A program made the position numbers and the translations under genes. The notes under the pieces were generated by a model that worked only from the letters and a program-made list of their open reading frames with translations, had not been told where the DNA came from and made no database searches. From Candidatus Zipacnadia bacterium (GTDB lineage: Bacteria > Armatimonadota > Zipacnadia > JALGUG01): a DNA stretch of 37,000 nucleotides. Numbering within the stretch: the first letter of the stretch is position 1; every line of letters starts with the position of its first letter. Below, piece by piece: positions 21,521 to 29,608 of this stretch. The stretch spans positions 1-37,000 of the forward strand of contig JALGUG010000015.1 of NCBI GenBank assembly GCA_029820995.1. Direction: 5' to 3'.

Positions 21521-21570
21521 TCTCAAGGTGCTTCGGCGGCCGACTAGTTCCGACGCTGGGTTGCCGCGTC

Positions 21571-21600
21571 TTGACAATCGAGAGACCCATTGCCTATAAT
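21571..21600 (+). promoter_or_regulatory. Consensus promoter of the rpmF-fab operon
   Basis: TTGACA (21571-21576) and TATAAT (21595-21600) are 18 nt apart; the predicted start near 21607 gives a leader of about 60 nt to the YceD gene. No FapR- or FabT-type operator palindrome was recognised around it. Confidence 0.8.
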
Positions 21601-21665
21601 CTGCGTCTGCCGGTGTAGACGGTCAGACCCCGGGGGCGTATGGTGATGGTCCGGGGGAGACGGGG

Positions 21666-22196
21666 ATGAAGCGCGACGTAGCTCGCGAGTTGCGGCGGCT
21701 GCACGGGCGGGTGGTTATCGAGTTGGATGCCGCCTGGCCGGACGGCACGGGCCTAACCCCGTTGGCACCGGTAACCGGCACCGTGGCTCTGGCAAATGTG
21801 GGCGGCCAGATTCGTGCCACCGGCGCCGTGCGCACCGTCGTTCGGCTCGCGTGTTCACGCTGTCTGCGTGAGTTCCCATATGAGCTCGAGGTCCCGCTGG
21901 ATGAATTGTGCGTGCTGGCTCAGATTGATGAGCCCGCTGCGTACGCGGAACAGAGCGAGGACACTGATGTCGTACCCATTCTGAACGAAGAGTTCATTGA
22001 TCTCAGCGAGCTCGTCCGGCAGTGTCTTGTCCTTGGAGTTCCGGACCGACCTCTGTGCCGGGAGGACTGCAAGGGCCTGTGTCCGCAGTGTGGGCAGGAT
22101 TTGAACGAGAAACAGTGCAATTGCACGAAGGTGACCATGGATCCTCGCTGGTTGCCTCTTCGCCGGCTGCTGGAGCAATCGGATGAGGAGGACTAG
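21666..22196 (+). CDS. yceD: YceD/DUF177 family protein
   Basis: A 176-residue cytosolic protein of the DUF177 family, which almost always precedes rpmF and is linked to rRNA processing and ribosome biogenesis in plants and bacteria. Visible features are the Cys pair VRLACSRCLREFPYELEVPL (about 61-80), the acidic middle, FIDLSELVRQCLVLGVPDRPLC, and the C-terminal cluster CKGLCPQCGQDLNEKQCNC with five Cys, followed by DPRWLPLRRLL, the family's usual end. The two Cys sets may bind zinc. The start has GGGGAGACGGGG immediately upstream. First gene of the operon. Confidence 0.92.
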   Translation: MKRDVARELRRLHGRVVIELDAAWPDGTGLTPLAPVTGTVALANVGGQIRATGAVRTVVRLACSRCLREFPYELEVPLDELCVLAQIDEPAAYAEQSEDTDVVPILNEEFIDLSELVRQCLVLGVPDRPLCREDCKGLCPQCGQDLNEKQCNCTKVTMDPRWLPLRRLLEQSDEED

Positions 22197-22235
22197 GCAG
22201 GGCCGGCGGTCCCCTGGGCGAGAGGACGAGTAGTT

Positions 22236-22448
22236 ATGGGTTTGCCGAAAAGGCGGCATTCGCGTTCGAGGACCAGAAAGCGTCGCACTCACCAGGTGTT
22301 GTCCCTTCCCGCGCTGACCAAGTGCGGCAACTGCGGCGCCACCCGGCTAATGCACAACGCTTGTCGGCACTGCGGTTACTACCGTGGCCGGCCGGTGGTG
22401 CGGATTCGCGAGAAAAAGGCCAAGGCCGAAGAGGAAAAAGAAAGCTAG
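22236..22448 (+). CDS. rpmF: Ribosomal protein bL32
   Basis: A 70-residue large-subunit ribosomal protein. The N-terminus (GLPKRRHSRSRTRKRRTH) is the standard bL32 basic segment. A zinc site of the C+ type is intact with C30, C33, C43 and C46 (KCGNCGA and ACRHCGYYRGR). The Lys/Glu-rich tail is slightly longer than usual. GAGG lies about ten bases before the ATG. Placement between yceD and plsX is classic and couples ribosome output to lipid synthesis. Confidence 0.97.
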   Translation: MGLPKRRHSRSRTRKRRTHQVLSLPALTKCGNCGATRLMHNACRHCGYYRGRPVVRIREKKAKAEEEKES

Positions 22449-22573
22449 TGTGCCGGAGGCCTTGCGCCGTCTGGTGCCGAACCTGAGTTGGACCTGCTGG
22501 CGGGTGCCGAGGGGGAGGCTCCACGCGCTAAGTCTGGTGGGGCCGTTGGGGGTGCTGCGCCGAGGAGTCCGTA

Positions 22574-23566
22574 ATGCGAATCGCTGTGGACGCAATGGGC
22601 GGGGACCTGGCCCCGGGGGAGATTGTCAGAGGCGTGGTGGCGGCGGCGCCTCGACTGTCGGCCGAGATCTCGCTGGTGGGGCGCGAGGAAATCCTCCATC
22701 AGCTTCTGCAGGAGAGCGGTTCTCGGCCCGGCAACGTCGAGGTCCATCCCGCCGCTCAGGTCATTGGCATGACGGAAAGCCCCGTCCAGGCGCTGCGCCA
22801 GAAGCGTGACGCTTCCATGGCAGTGGCGATGGAGCTGGTACGTTCGGGCCAGGCCGATGCGGTCATTTCCGCGGGGAACACCGGAGCGTTGATGGCCCTG
22901 GGCAAGCTGCGGCTGCGCATGTTGCCGGGAGTGGATCGCCCAGCGATTGCGGCACCAATCCCGACGCGTCAGGGCGGACCCGTTCTCCTGCTGGACGCAG
23001 GGGCTAACGTCGAATGCAAGCCGCAGCAGTTGGCTCAGTTCGCGCTCATGGCCTCCACCTACATGGAGGACGTGCTGGGCTGCGAGCAGCCGCGCGTCGG
23101 CTTGCTCAATATCGGCAGCGAGGCGTACAAGGGCAACGGCGTCACCAAGGAGGCCCACGAGCTGATCTCCGCGCTGGATCTCAACTTCGTCGGGTACGTG
23201 GAGGGCGATCAGCTATTCGAGGGGGATGTGGACGTCATCGTTTGCGACGGGTTCGTGGGCAATGTGGCGCTGAAGGTCGCGGAGGGGTTGGGCGATCTGA
23301 TTTTGGAGCTGTTTGGGCAGGAAGTGCAGGCTTCCTCGCGCGGGAAGTTGGGAGCGATGCTGATGCGCCCCATTTTCCGCAGCATCAAGCAGCAGTTGGA
23401 CTACCGGGAGTACGGTGGCGCGCTATTGTTGGGGGTCAACGGGGTCTGCGTGAAGAGTCACGGCCGCTCCGATGCGAAGGCGATCGGGAATGCGCTGTCG
23501 GTTGCAGTGAAAGCGGTCGAAAATGACTTCATCGCGCACCTGGCGGATTCTTGTAGTCACAACTGA
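22574..23566 (+). CDS. plsX: Phosphate acyltransferase PlsX
   Basis: A 330-residue enzyme that converts acyl-ACP and phosphate to acyl-phosphate, the acyl donor for PlsY in phospholipid synthesis; it acts at the inner membrane surface. Motifs: IAVDAMGGDLAPGEIV at the start, VSAGNTGAL-like segment VISAGNTGALMALG, PTRQGGPVLLLDAGAN, GLLNIGSEAYKGN, FVGYVEGDQLFEGDVDVIV and VCDGFVGNVALK, and the C-terminal YGGALLLGVNGVCVKSHGRSD (seen in parts). Length is typical. GGAG lies six bases before the ATG. It is followed by a 166-nt gap with a perfect 11-pair hairpin before fabH, unlike the tight spacing of the later genes. Confidence 0.96.
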   Translation: MRIAVDAMGGDLAPGEIVRGVVAAAPRLSAEISLVGREEILHQLLQESGSRPGNVEVHPAAQVIGMTESPVQALRQKRDASMAVAMELVRSGQADAVISAGNTGALMALGKLRLRMLPGVDRPAIAAPIPTRQGGPVLLLDAGANVECKPQQLAQFALMASTYMEDVLGCEQPRVGLLNIGSEAYKGNGVTKEAHELISALDLNFVGYVEGDQLFEGDVDVIVCDGFVGNVALKVAEGLGDLILELFGQEVQASSRGKLGAMLMRPIFRSIKQQLDYREYGGALLLGVNGVCVKSHGRSDAKAIGNALSVAVKAVENDFIAHLADSCSHN

Positions 23567-23573
23567 CCCAGCC

Positions 23574-23602
23574 GGCGCTGCCGGACTATTGCCGGCAGCG
23601 CC
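23574..23602 (+). other. Perfect intra-operon hairpin between plsX and fabH
   Basis: GGCGCTGCCGG (23574-23584) pairs with CCGGCAGCGCC (23592-23602) around seven bases. No T-run follows. It may set the ratio of upstream to downstream transcript by stabilising or cleaving the mRNA, or by partial termination. Confidence 0.5.
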
Positions 23603-23732
23603 CGTTGGGCGATGGCAGCTCCGGTGGCGAAGCCAATGCGGGGCCACGGGCCGAGGGGGACCCCGCCAGGTCGAGCCGCCGGTTTACTTGGTAGCAACGG
23701 GTGGGCGCGGCTCTCGCAGGAGGCCCAGGCCG

Positions 23733-24758
23733 GTGTCGAAGGCCAGTGCAACAGGCGGCGAAGGTGGGGCGGACACCGTTGGCGGCAGCAGGATTGTGGC
23801 CATTGGTTCGCACGTCCCGGAAAAGGTGCTCACCAACGCGGACCTGGAGCAGATGGTAGACACCACCGATGAGTGGATTGTATCCCACACGGGCATTCGC
23901 GAACGCCACATTGCCTCCGACGGCGAGGCGACCTCGGACCTGAGCATCGCCGCGGCCCGGCGAGCTCTCGAGAAATGCGACATTGATCCGCAACAGATCG
24001 GCCTCGTGATCGTCGCCACCGTCACGCCGGACGAGCCCTTTCCGGCTACTGCCTCCTTCGTGCAGCATGCCCTGGGCCTCCAACGCTGTGCCGCCTTTGA
24101 CGTCATCAATGGCTGCACCGGTTTCATCTACGGTCTGGCGCTTGCCTCCTCGCTCATCAGGACACGGCAAGAACAATACGTGCTGGTCATTGCGGCCGAG
24201 ACGCTCTCCAAGATCACCGATTGGCAGGACCGCTCCACTTGCGTCCTGTTCGGCGACGGCGCCGGCGCCGCTGTTGTGGGGCCGGCCGAGCCGGGCACCG
24301 GCATTCTGGCCGTTGAGTGGTCCACGAACGGATCGGCGGCCCATTTGCTCAACTTGCCGGCCGGCGGCTCGCGTCGGCCGATTACGCATGAGCTCATTGA
24401 TCAGCGGCAGCACTACATCAAGATGCAGGGACACGAAGTGTTCAAGCTGGCGGTGCGCGGCATCCCGGAGATTTCACTGGGCGCGCTGCACAAGGCGGGG
24501 CTGACGCCTCAAGACGTAGACCTGCTGGTCATGCATCAGGCTAACCAGCGCATCATAGATGCGGCGGCCAAGCGTTTCGACCTCCCCCCGGAGAAAGTGG
24601 CCGTCAACGTGGACCGCTACGGCAACACCTCGGCCGCAAGTATCCCCATCGCCCTGGCGGAAGCGGAGCAGCAGGGGCGCTTGAAGCCGGGCGACATCGT
24701 TCTGATGGTCGGATTTGGCGCCGGCTTCAGCCTGGGAGCAGCGGTGGTGGAGTGGTAG
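23733..24758 (+). CDS. fabH: 3-oxoacyl-ACP synthase III (KAS III)
   Basis: A 341-residue enzyme that starts fatty acid synthesis by condensing acetyl-CoA with malonyl-ACP. The catalytic triad is in place: C128 in INGCTGF (usually A-C-A-G-F), H268 in VMHQANQRIID and N298 in YGNTSAASIP. The final GFGAGFSLGAAVVEW is the family end. GTG 23733 is chosen because AGGAGG lies nine bases upstream; the frame is open further 5' to 23523 but that stretch has no similarity to the family. It therefore carries about 15 extra N-terminal residues (Gly/Ala-rich). The TAG stop is one base before fabD. Confidence 0.95.
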   Translation: MSKASATGGEGGADTVGGSRIVAIGSHVPEKVLTNADLEQMVDTTDEWIVSHTGIRERHIASDGEATSDLSIAAARRALEKCDIDPQQIGLVIVATVTPDEPFPATASFVQHALGLQRCAAFDVINGCTGFIYGLALASSLIRTRQEQYVLVIAAETLSKITDWQDRSTCVLFGDGAGAAVVGPAEPGTGILAVEWSTNGSAAHLLNLPAGGSRRPITHELIDQRQHYIKMQGHEVFKLAVRGIPEISLGALHKAGLTPQDVDLLVMHQANQRIIDAAAKRFDLPPEKVAVNVDRYGNTSAASIPIALAEAEQQGRLKPGDIVLMVGFGAGFSLGAAVVEW

Positions 24759-24759
24759 G

Positions 24760-25686
24760 ATGATTGCCTTCGTGTTCCCCGGCCAGAACTCGCAGCACGT
24801 GGGCATGGGGGAGGCCTTCGACCGGGAGCGACCCGAGTGCCGGGCGGTTCTGGATACCGCCTGTCAGGTGCTGGGTCGCGATTTGCGGCGGCTGATGTTC
24901 GAGGGGCCCGAGCAGGACCTGACCCAGACGCAGAATCAGCAGGCGGCGATTGTGACGCACAGTCTGGCGGCCCTGGCGGCTTTGCAGGCTGAGGGTGTGG
25001 CGCCGGATTTTGTGGCCGGGCAGAGTCTGGGCGAATACACGGCAGTGATGGCCAGCGGGGCGCTCCCTGTGGAGGCGGGGCTGCGGCTGGTGCAGCGTCG
25101 GGCCGAGTTGATGGCCGAGGCTGCGCGGAAGCATCCCGGCTGCATGGCCGCGGTCCTGGGATTGGAGGGCTCGCAAGTGCGGCAAATTTGCGAGCGTGCG
25201 CAGGAGGAGGGCGTGGTGCGGGCGGCGAATTTCAATGCGCCAGGTCAGGTAGTCATCTCCGGCGAGGAACAGGCTGTCGCGGCGGCCTCCCGTGCTGCGA
25301 AAGAGGCCGGAGCAAAGCGCGTGGTGCGCCTGGATGTGAGCGGTGCATTCCACACGCAGCTAATGGCGCCGGCAGCCGAAGGGCTGGCGGTCGAGCTGGC
25401 GGGAGCCACTTGGGCCGACGGCCGCGTGCCGGTGGTCACGAATGTGGACGCCCGCGAGAAGTCGGCGGCCACGGACCTTCAGCAGGCTCTGCGCCGCCAA
25501 CTTACGTCGCCCGTGCTGTGGGAACAGTCGGTTCGGCGGATGGGCGAACTGGGTGTTGACACCTTTGTAGAGGTCGGTCCCGGCAGAGTGCTGTCAGGCA
25601 TGATCCGTCGGATTCTACCAGACGCTCGGCGGTTGACGGTGAGCGATCCGACGACGCTCGAGGAGACCCTGACGGCGCTCCGCTGA
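24760..25686 (+). CDS. fabD: Malonyl-CoA:ACP transacylase
   Basis: A 308-residue cytosolic enzyme that loads malonyl groups on ACP for the elongation cycle. It begins with IAFVFPGQNSQHVGMG, carries nucleophile S89 in AGQSLGEYTAV and H198 in SGAFHTQLM, with Gln and Arg positions as usual (QNQQAAIVTHSL, LVQRRAELM). It starts one base after the fabH stop, at ATG 24760, with the ribosome site probably inside the fabH end (GGTGGTGGAG). Length is typical. Confidence 0.96.
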   Translation: MIAFVFPGQNSQHVGMGEAFDRERPECRAVLDTACQVLGRDLRRLMFEGPEQDLTQTQNQQAAIVTHSLAALAALQAEGVAPDFVAGQSLGEYTAVMASGALPVEAGLRLVQRRAELMAEAARKHPGCMAAVLGLEGSQVRQICERAQEEGVVRAANFNAPGQVVISGEEQAVAAASRAAKEAGAKRVVRLDVSGAFHTQLMAPAAEGLAVELAGATWADGRVPVVTNVDAREKSAATDLQQALRRQLTSPVLWEQSVRRMGELGVDTFVEVGPGRVLSGMIRRILPDARRLTVSDPTTLEETLTALR

Positions 25687-25725
25687 TCGCGGCGGGGTCC
25701 CGACCAAACGATATGGAGGTCTGAG

Positions 25726-26472
25726 TTGGCGGTGAGACTCGAGGATCGAGTGGCGATTGTGACGGGTTGCGGGGGCGCCATTGGTACGGCAATCGCCGAG
25801 ACGCTGGCCGCCGAGGGCGCGGATATCGTGGTCAACGATGTGGCTGAGGTGGCGGCCGCGGCGGTGGCCGAGAAGGTGCGTGGCCTGGGCCGCCGGGCAC
25901 TGGTCAACACCGCCAACGTGGCCGATGAAGCGCAAGTCCAGGACCTGGTTCAGGCGACACTGGCAGAACTCGGCCGGCTGGACATCCTGGTCAACAATGC
26001 CGGCATTCGTCGCGACGCACTGATTGTGCGCATGACACCCGATCAGTGGGACCAGGTGCTGACCGTCAATCTCAAGGGCGCCTTCCTGTGCACGAAGGCC
26101 GTGGCCCGTCCGATGATGAAGCAGCGGCGCGGAACGATCATCAACATCGCCTCGGTGGCGGGCCTGATGGGCAACGCCGGGCAGGCGAACTATTCAGCAG
26201 CCAAGGGCGGGCTGATCGCGCTGACCAAGACGACGGCTCGCGAGCTCGCGGGGCGCGGGGTGACGGCGAACGCGGTCGCGCCTGGGTTCATCGAGGCGGG
26301 CATGACAGTCGGGCTCTCGGACGACGTGCGTGAAGCCTTCCTGCGCACCATACCTTTGGCCCGCGGCGGCACGCCCGCGGACGTAGCCGGCGCCGTCGCC
26401 TTTCTGGCGTCGCCGGCGGCCCAGTACATAACGGGCCAAGTGATCAACGTAGATGGCGGCATGGTGATGTGA
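25726..26472 (+). CDS. fabG: 3-oxoacyl-ACP reductase
   Basis: A 248-residue NADPH-dependent reductase of the short-chain dehydrogenase family that performs the first reduction in each elongation cycle. The catalytic set is S143, Y156 and K160 (ANYSAAKGGL), NNAG is present at about 89-92, and VINVDGGMVM ends the protein. The cofactor loop reads TGCGGAIGTAIAE rather than the usual TGxxxGIG, with one Gly replaced by Ala. It starts with TTG 25726, five bases after GGAGGT; GTG 25732 is the alternative. Gap to fabD is 39 nt. Confidence 0.94.
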   Translation: MAVRLEDRVAIVTGCGGAIGTAIAETLAAEGADIVVNDVAEVAAAAVAEKVRGLGRRALVNTANVADEAQVQDLVQATLAELGRLDILVNNAGIRRDALIVRMTPDQWDQVLTVNLKGAFLCTKAVARPMMKQRRGTIINIASVAGLMGNAGQANYSAAKGGLIALTKTTARELAGRGVTANAVAPGFIEAGMTVGLSDDVREAFLRTIPLARGGTPADVAGAVAFLASPAAQYITGQVINVDGGMVM

Positions 26473-26538
26473 GGGCCGCGACACCGCGGCCAGCGAACGG
26501 CTTGTCGCCGACGAAAACGCCGAGGAGGTCTGTTGTCC

Positions 26539-26784
26539 ATGGCACTGTTCGAACGGGTGAAGGAAGTCATTGTGCGGGAGTTGCAGGTTCCCGAGAGCAA
26601 AGTGACCGAGAGCGCAAGCTACGAGGGCGACTTGAAAGCCGATTCGTTGGACGTGGTGGAGCTCGTCATGGCCTTTGAGGACGAGTTTGACATCGAGATC
26701 CCCGAAGAGGAAGCAGAGACGATCCGGACCGTGGGGGACACGGTGCGCTACATCGAGGGCAAGCTGGGCACGGAGACCGAGTAG
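26539..26784 (+). CDS. acpP: Acyl carrier protein
   Basis: An 81-residue acidic carrier protein. S36 in the [17 protein letters not shown] motif is the site of 4'-phosphopantetheine attachment. The usual helix II and III acidic patches follow ([15 protein letters not shown]). The ATG at 26539 is preceded by AGGAGG at about ten bases; a TTG two codons earlier is less likely. It sits between fabG and fabF as in many bacteria. Confidence 0.97.
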   Translation: MALFERVKEVIVRELQVPESKVTESASYEGDLKADSLDVVELVMAFEDEFDIEIPEEEAETIRTVGDTVRYIEGKLGTETE

Positions 26785-26867
26785 CGCGTCGGACGGGGCG
26801 GAGGGTCGCGCGAGCGCCCGGGGTTGCTGCGGGCCCGGCGAGGCCCTCACAGACAGCAAAGGAAGCG

Positions 26868-28112
26868 ATGACCAGGCGAGTAGTTGTCACAGGGCGAGGC
26901 ATTATCTCTCCGATTGGCCAGTCGGTTGAGGAGTTCTATGCATCCCTGCGGGCCGGTCGTACCGGGATCCGTCGGATCACCCGGTTCGATCCCTCGGCGT
27001 ACGCCAGCCAAATCGCCGCGGAAGTGCAGGACTTCGACATCAGCCGGTACGTGGATGATGCCAAGCTGGTCAGGCGAACCGACCGATTTGCCAATTATGC
27101 CCTGGCGGCAACCAAGATGGGGTTGGACGAGAGCGGACTGGAGATCACAGGCAATGATGCGGACCGCGTTGGCGTGGTCTGGGGGTCGGGCATCGGCGGA
27201 ATGGAGACCTGGGAGGAGCAGCATCGCCGCCTGTTGGAGCGGGGCCCCGCCAAGGTCTCGCCGTTCTTCGTTCCCATGATGATCCTCAACATGGGCCCCG
27301 GGCTGATTAGCATCCTCACCGGCGCCAAGGGGCCCAACTACGCTGTGGTAACCGCCTGCGCCTCGTCCACTCATGCCCTGGGAGAAGCGGCCGAGGTGAT
27401 CCGACGCGGCGACGCCGACGTCATGATCGCCGGTGGATCGGAGGCCGCGGTGGTGCCCAGCGCTCTGGCCGGGTTCTGCTCCGCTCGTGCTCTGTCCCGG
27501 CGCAATGATGACCCCGAGCACGCTTGCCGCCCCTTCGACCGGGACCGCGACGGCTTCGTGATTGGCGAGGGTGGCACGGCGTTGATTCTAGAGAACCTCG
27601 AGCACGCCCGGGCCCGCGGCGCCCCGATTTACGGCGAGATCCTGAGCTGTGGCGAGAGCGCCGATGCCTATCACGTGACGAACATCGAGCCCGGCGGCGA
27701 CGGGCCCCTGCGCGCGATGAAGCACGCTTTGGACAAGGCAGGCCTACAGCCCGCCGATGTGGACTACATCAGCGCGCACGGACCGGGCACCTGGGACGGC
27801 GACGAGCAAGAGAACGCCGCCGTCAAAAAGCTGTTCGGCGATCATGCCTACGAGCTGGCGATTAGCTCGACCAAGGCGATGACGGGGCACCAACTGGGCG
27901 CGGTCGGCGCTACGGAGGCCCTGGTGTGCTTGCTGGCCTTCGAGCACCAGTTCGTCCCGCCGACGCTGAACCTGGACAATCCGCAGGAGGGATGCGACCT
28001 CAACTACGTACCCCATGTCGCGCAGGACCGCCGGGTTGAAACCGCGCTGTCCAACAGCTTCGGCTTTGGCGGCCATAACGCGGTTCTGGTGCTGCGGCGG
28101 TACACGGAGTGA
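26868..28112 (+). CDS. fabF: 3-oxoacyl-ACP synthase II
   Basis: A 414-residue condensing enzyme for chain elongation. Catalytic residues are C164 (VTACASSTHALGEA), H304 (ISAHGPGTWDGDEQE) and H341 (TKAMTGHQLGA), with Lys336 also kept. The first His loop usually reads HGTSTPxND or HGTGTxxND; here it is HGPGTWDGD, with Pro in the first Thr position and Gly-Asp for Asn-Asp, which may alter ACP or malonyl binding. C-terminal SNSFGFGGHNAVLVLRRY is typical. GGAAG lies upstream of ATG 26868. A small membrane-protein gene starts six bases after the stop. Confidence 0.95.
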   Translation: MTRRVVVTGRGIISPIGQSVEEFYASLRAGRTGIRRITRFDPSAYASQIAAEVQDFDISRYVDDAKLVRRTDRFANYALAATKMGLDESGLEITGNDADRVGVVWGSGIGGMETWEEQHRRLLERGPAKVSPFFVPMMILNMGPGLISILTGAKGPNYAVVTACASSTHALGEAAEVIRRGDADVMIAGGSEAAVVPSALAGFCSARALSRRNDDPEHACRPFDRDRDGFVIGEGGTALILENLEHARARGAPIYGEILSCGESADAYHVTNIEPGGDGPLRAMKHALDKAGLQPADVDYISAHGPGTWDGDEQENAAVKKLFGDHAYELAISSTKAMTGHQLGAVGATEALVCLLAFEHQFVPPTLNLDNPQEGCDLNYVPHVAQDRRVETALSNSFGFGGHNAVLVLRRYTE

Positions 28113-28118
28113 GATGAG

Positions 28119-28667
28119 ATGGCTGAGAACGCGATGTTGGGCGGATTGACGAGACGGGTCTTGGAGGCCACGCAGCTCAAGTGGGTGCGGATGGTGGCCG
28201 GTGTGGCTGCGGTGCTCGTCGTGGCCATCGTGGTGTCATACATCTACTTCGCCCGGAGCACGCCGGAGCGGACCTTGCGGGCCTTCCTGCCCGCGGCCGC
28301 CAAACAAGACATCGAGACGGTGCGCCAATTGGTGACCAAAAACTCTTTGCCGATGGTGAACCGCTCGCCCGCGAGCATCATGTATGTGGGCGGTAGCGTG
28401 GACCTGCGCATCGTCGGCCAACAGCGTCGGGGCAATGTGGCCAAGATCATCGTCGAGCCGCTGATGAAACAGCCCGATGATATTGCGCCTCAGATCCCGT
28501 ACAAGCTGCGCAAAGAGGGCCGGATGTGGAAAGTGGACCTGGCACTCACAGCCAAAGCCATTGACCACGAGACGCGAAAGAATCCGAAACTCTACGACGA
28601 AATCATGCGGCGCGTGCGGGAGGAGTACGACCCGTACTGGCGTGACAAACTCAAGTCCAGCCAGTAG
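28119..28667 (+). CDS. Membrane-anchored NTF2-like (DUF4878-like) protein
   Basis: A 182-residue protein with one N-terminal membrane helix at about 26-46 (VAGVAAVLVVAIVVSYIYF) and an external domain beginning PERTLRAFLPAAAKQDIETVRQLVTKNSL, the usual opening of NTF2-like lipoprotein domains (DUF4878-like). VGGSVDLRIVGQQRRGNVAKIIVE and GRMWKVDL form the expected beta strands. The C-terminus is charged and helical. No lipobox is visible, so it is probably anchored by the helix. Position six bases after fabF and 46 before rnc shows it is part of the operon, but no role in fatty acid synthesis is known. Confidence 0.75.
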   Translation: MAENAMLGGLTRRVLEATQLKWVRMVAGVAAVLVVAIVVSYIYFARSTPERTLRAFLPAAAKQDIETVRQLVTKNSLPMVNRSPASIMYVGGSVDLRIVGQQRRGNVAKIIVEPLMKQPDDIAPQIPYKLRKEGRMWKVDLALTAKAIDHETRKNPKLYDEIMRRVREEYDPYWRDKLKSSQ

Positions 28668-28713
28668 TGCCCGGTCACGTGGGAGCCGACCGCAGAGCCT
28701 GGGAGGAGACCTG

Positions 28714-29466
28714 GTGTCTGACGACGGTGGGAATGATCAGCCGGAGGCACCCGCACTGGACCTCCCAGGGCTTCCTCCGATCCCTCCGGCCCTGGCGCAG
28801 AAGGCTCTCCGCCACGCTTCCTACGCGGAAGAGCAGGGCCTGTCCCCCCTGGAATCCAATCAGCGCTTGGAGTTCCTCGGCGACGCCGTCTTGGGCCTAG
28901 TGATCGCCGAGTTCTTGTGCGAGGCGTGTCCGGAGGCGCCGGAAGGCACGCTCACCAAGATCAAGGCCTCCGTGGTCTGCGCCCCGGCATTGGCCGCCGT
29001 CGCGCGCAGCTTGGGCCTGGGCGACTTGCTGGCACTGGGCCGGGGCGAGGAGCTGACCGGCGGCCGAGATAAGCCCTCACTGCTGGCCGACGCACTGGAA
29101 GCGCTCGTGGGGGCGGCCTATCTGGCGGCCGGCCTCGACGGCGCCCGACGGTTCGTCCGCTTGCACTTCGCCCCCTTGATTAGTGAACGGCTCAATTCAG
29201 AACAACTCGGCGACTACAAGAGCGCTCTGCAGGAACTTATCCAAGAGCACACTAAGCAGGGGCCGTCATACGTGTTGGAGCGCACCTCCGGCCCCGACCA
29301 CGCCAAGACCTTCTACATACGTGCGGAATTCCAGGGCATGGTGATCGGCTCCGGCCAGGGGCAGAGCCGCAAGTCGGCCGAACAGGAGGCTGCGCGCTCC
29401 GCCCTGGAGCAGACCGATGCATGGCTGCCTCACATCGTCCCCAACGCCTCGGAGGAGCCGCACTGA
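28714..29466 (+). CDS. rnc: Ribonuclease III
   Basis: A 250-residue double-strand-specific endoribonuclease for rRNA and mRNA processing. The catalytic domain has the signature NQRLEFLGDAVLGLV (about 49-63), with the metal-binding Glu and Asp at 53 and 57, and DALEALVGAAYL at the second acidic site. A C-terminal double-stranded RNA-binding domain starts near DYKSALQELIQEHTKQGPSY and ends with the KSAEQEAARSAL helix. GTG 28714 follows GGGAGGAG with a five- to six-base spacer. The N-terminus is a little longer and Pro-rich. Association with the fab genes is common in bacteria. Confidence 0.95.
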   Translation: MSDDGGNDQPEAPALDLPGLPPIPPALAQKALRHASYAEEQGLSPLESNQRLEFLGDAVLGLVIAEFLCEACPEAPEGTLTKIKASVVCAPALAAVARSLGLGDLLALGRGEELTGGRDKPSLLADALEALVGAAYLAAGLDGARRFVRLHFAPLISERLNSEQLGDYKSALQELIQEHTKQGPSYVLERTSGPDHAKTFYIRAEFQGMVIGSGQGQSRKSAEQEAARSALEQTDAWLPHIVPNASEEPH

Positions 29467-29608
29467 ATCGCCGGAGAAGCGGCCCACGGCGTGCGGCTGC
29501 GCGGCAATCGCAGAGCATCCAGCCCCCAGTTGCGGGGTACAGCCGAAACAAGGCGGGCGCACGGAGTGTAGCATGTGACAAACGAGACGCTCAAAGGAGC
29601 GAGAGCGC

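Noticed and set aside
23523-23732. Longer FabH N-terminus
   Set aside because: The upstream frame overlaps plsX and has no KAS III similarity; GTG 23733 has AGGAGG at good spacing.
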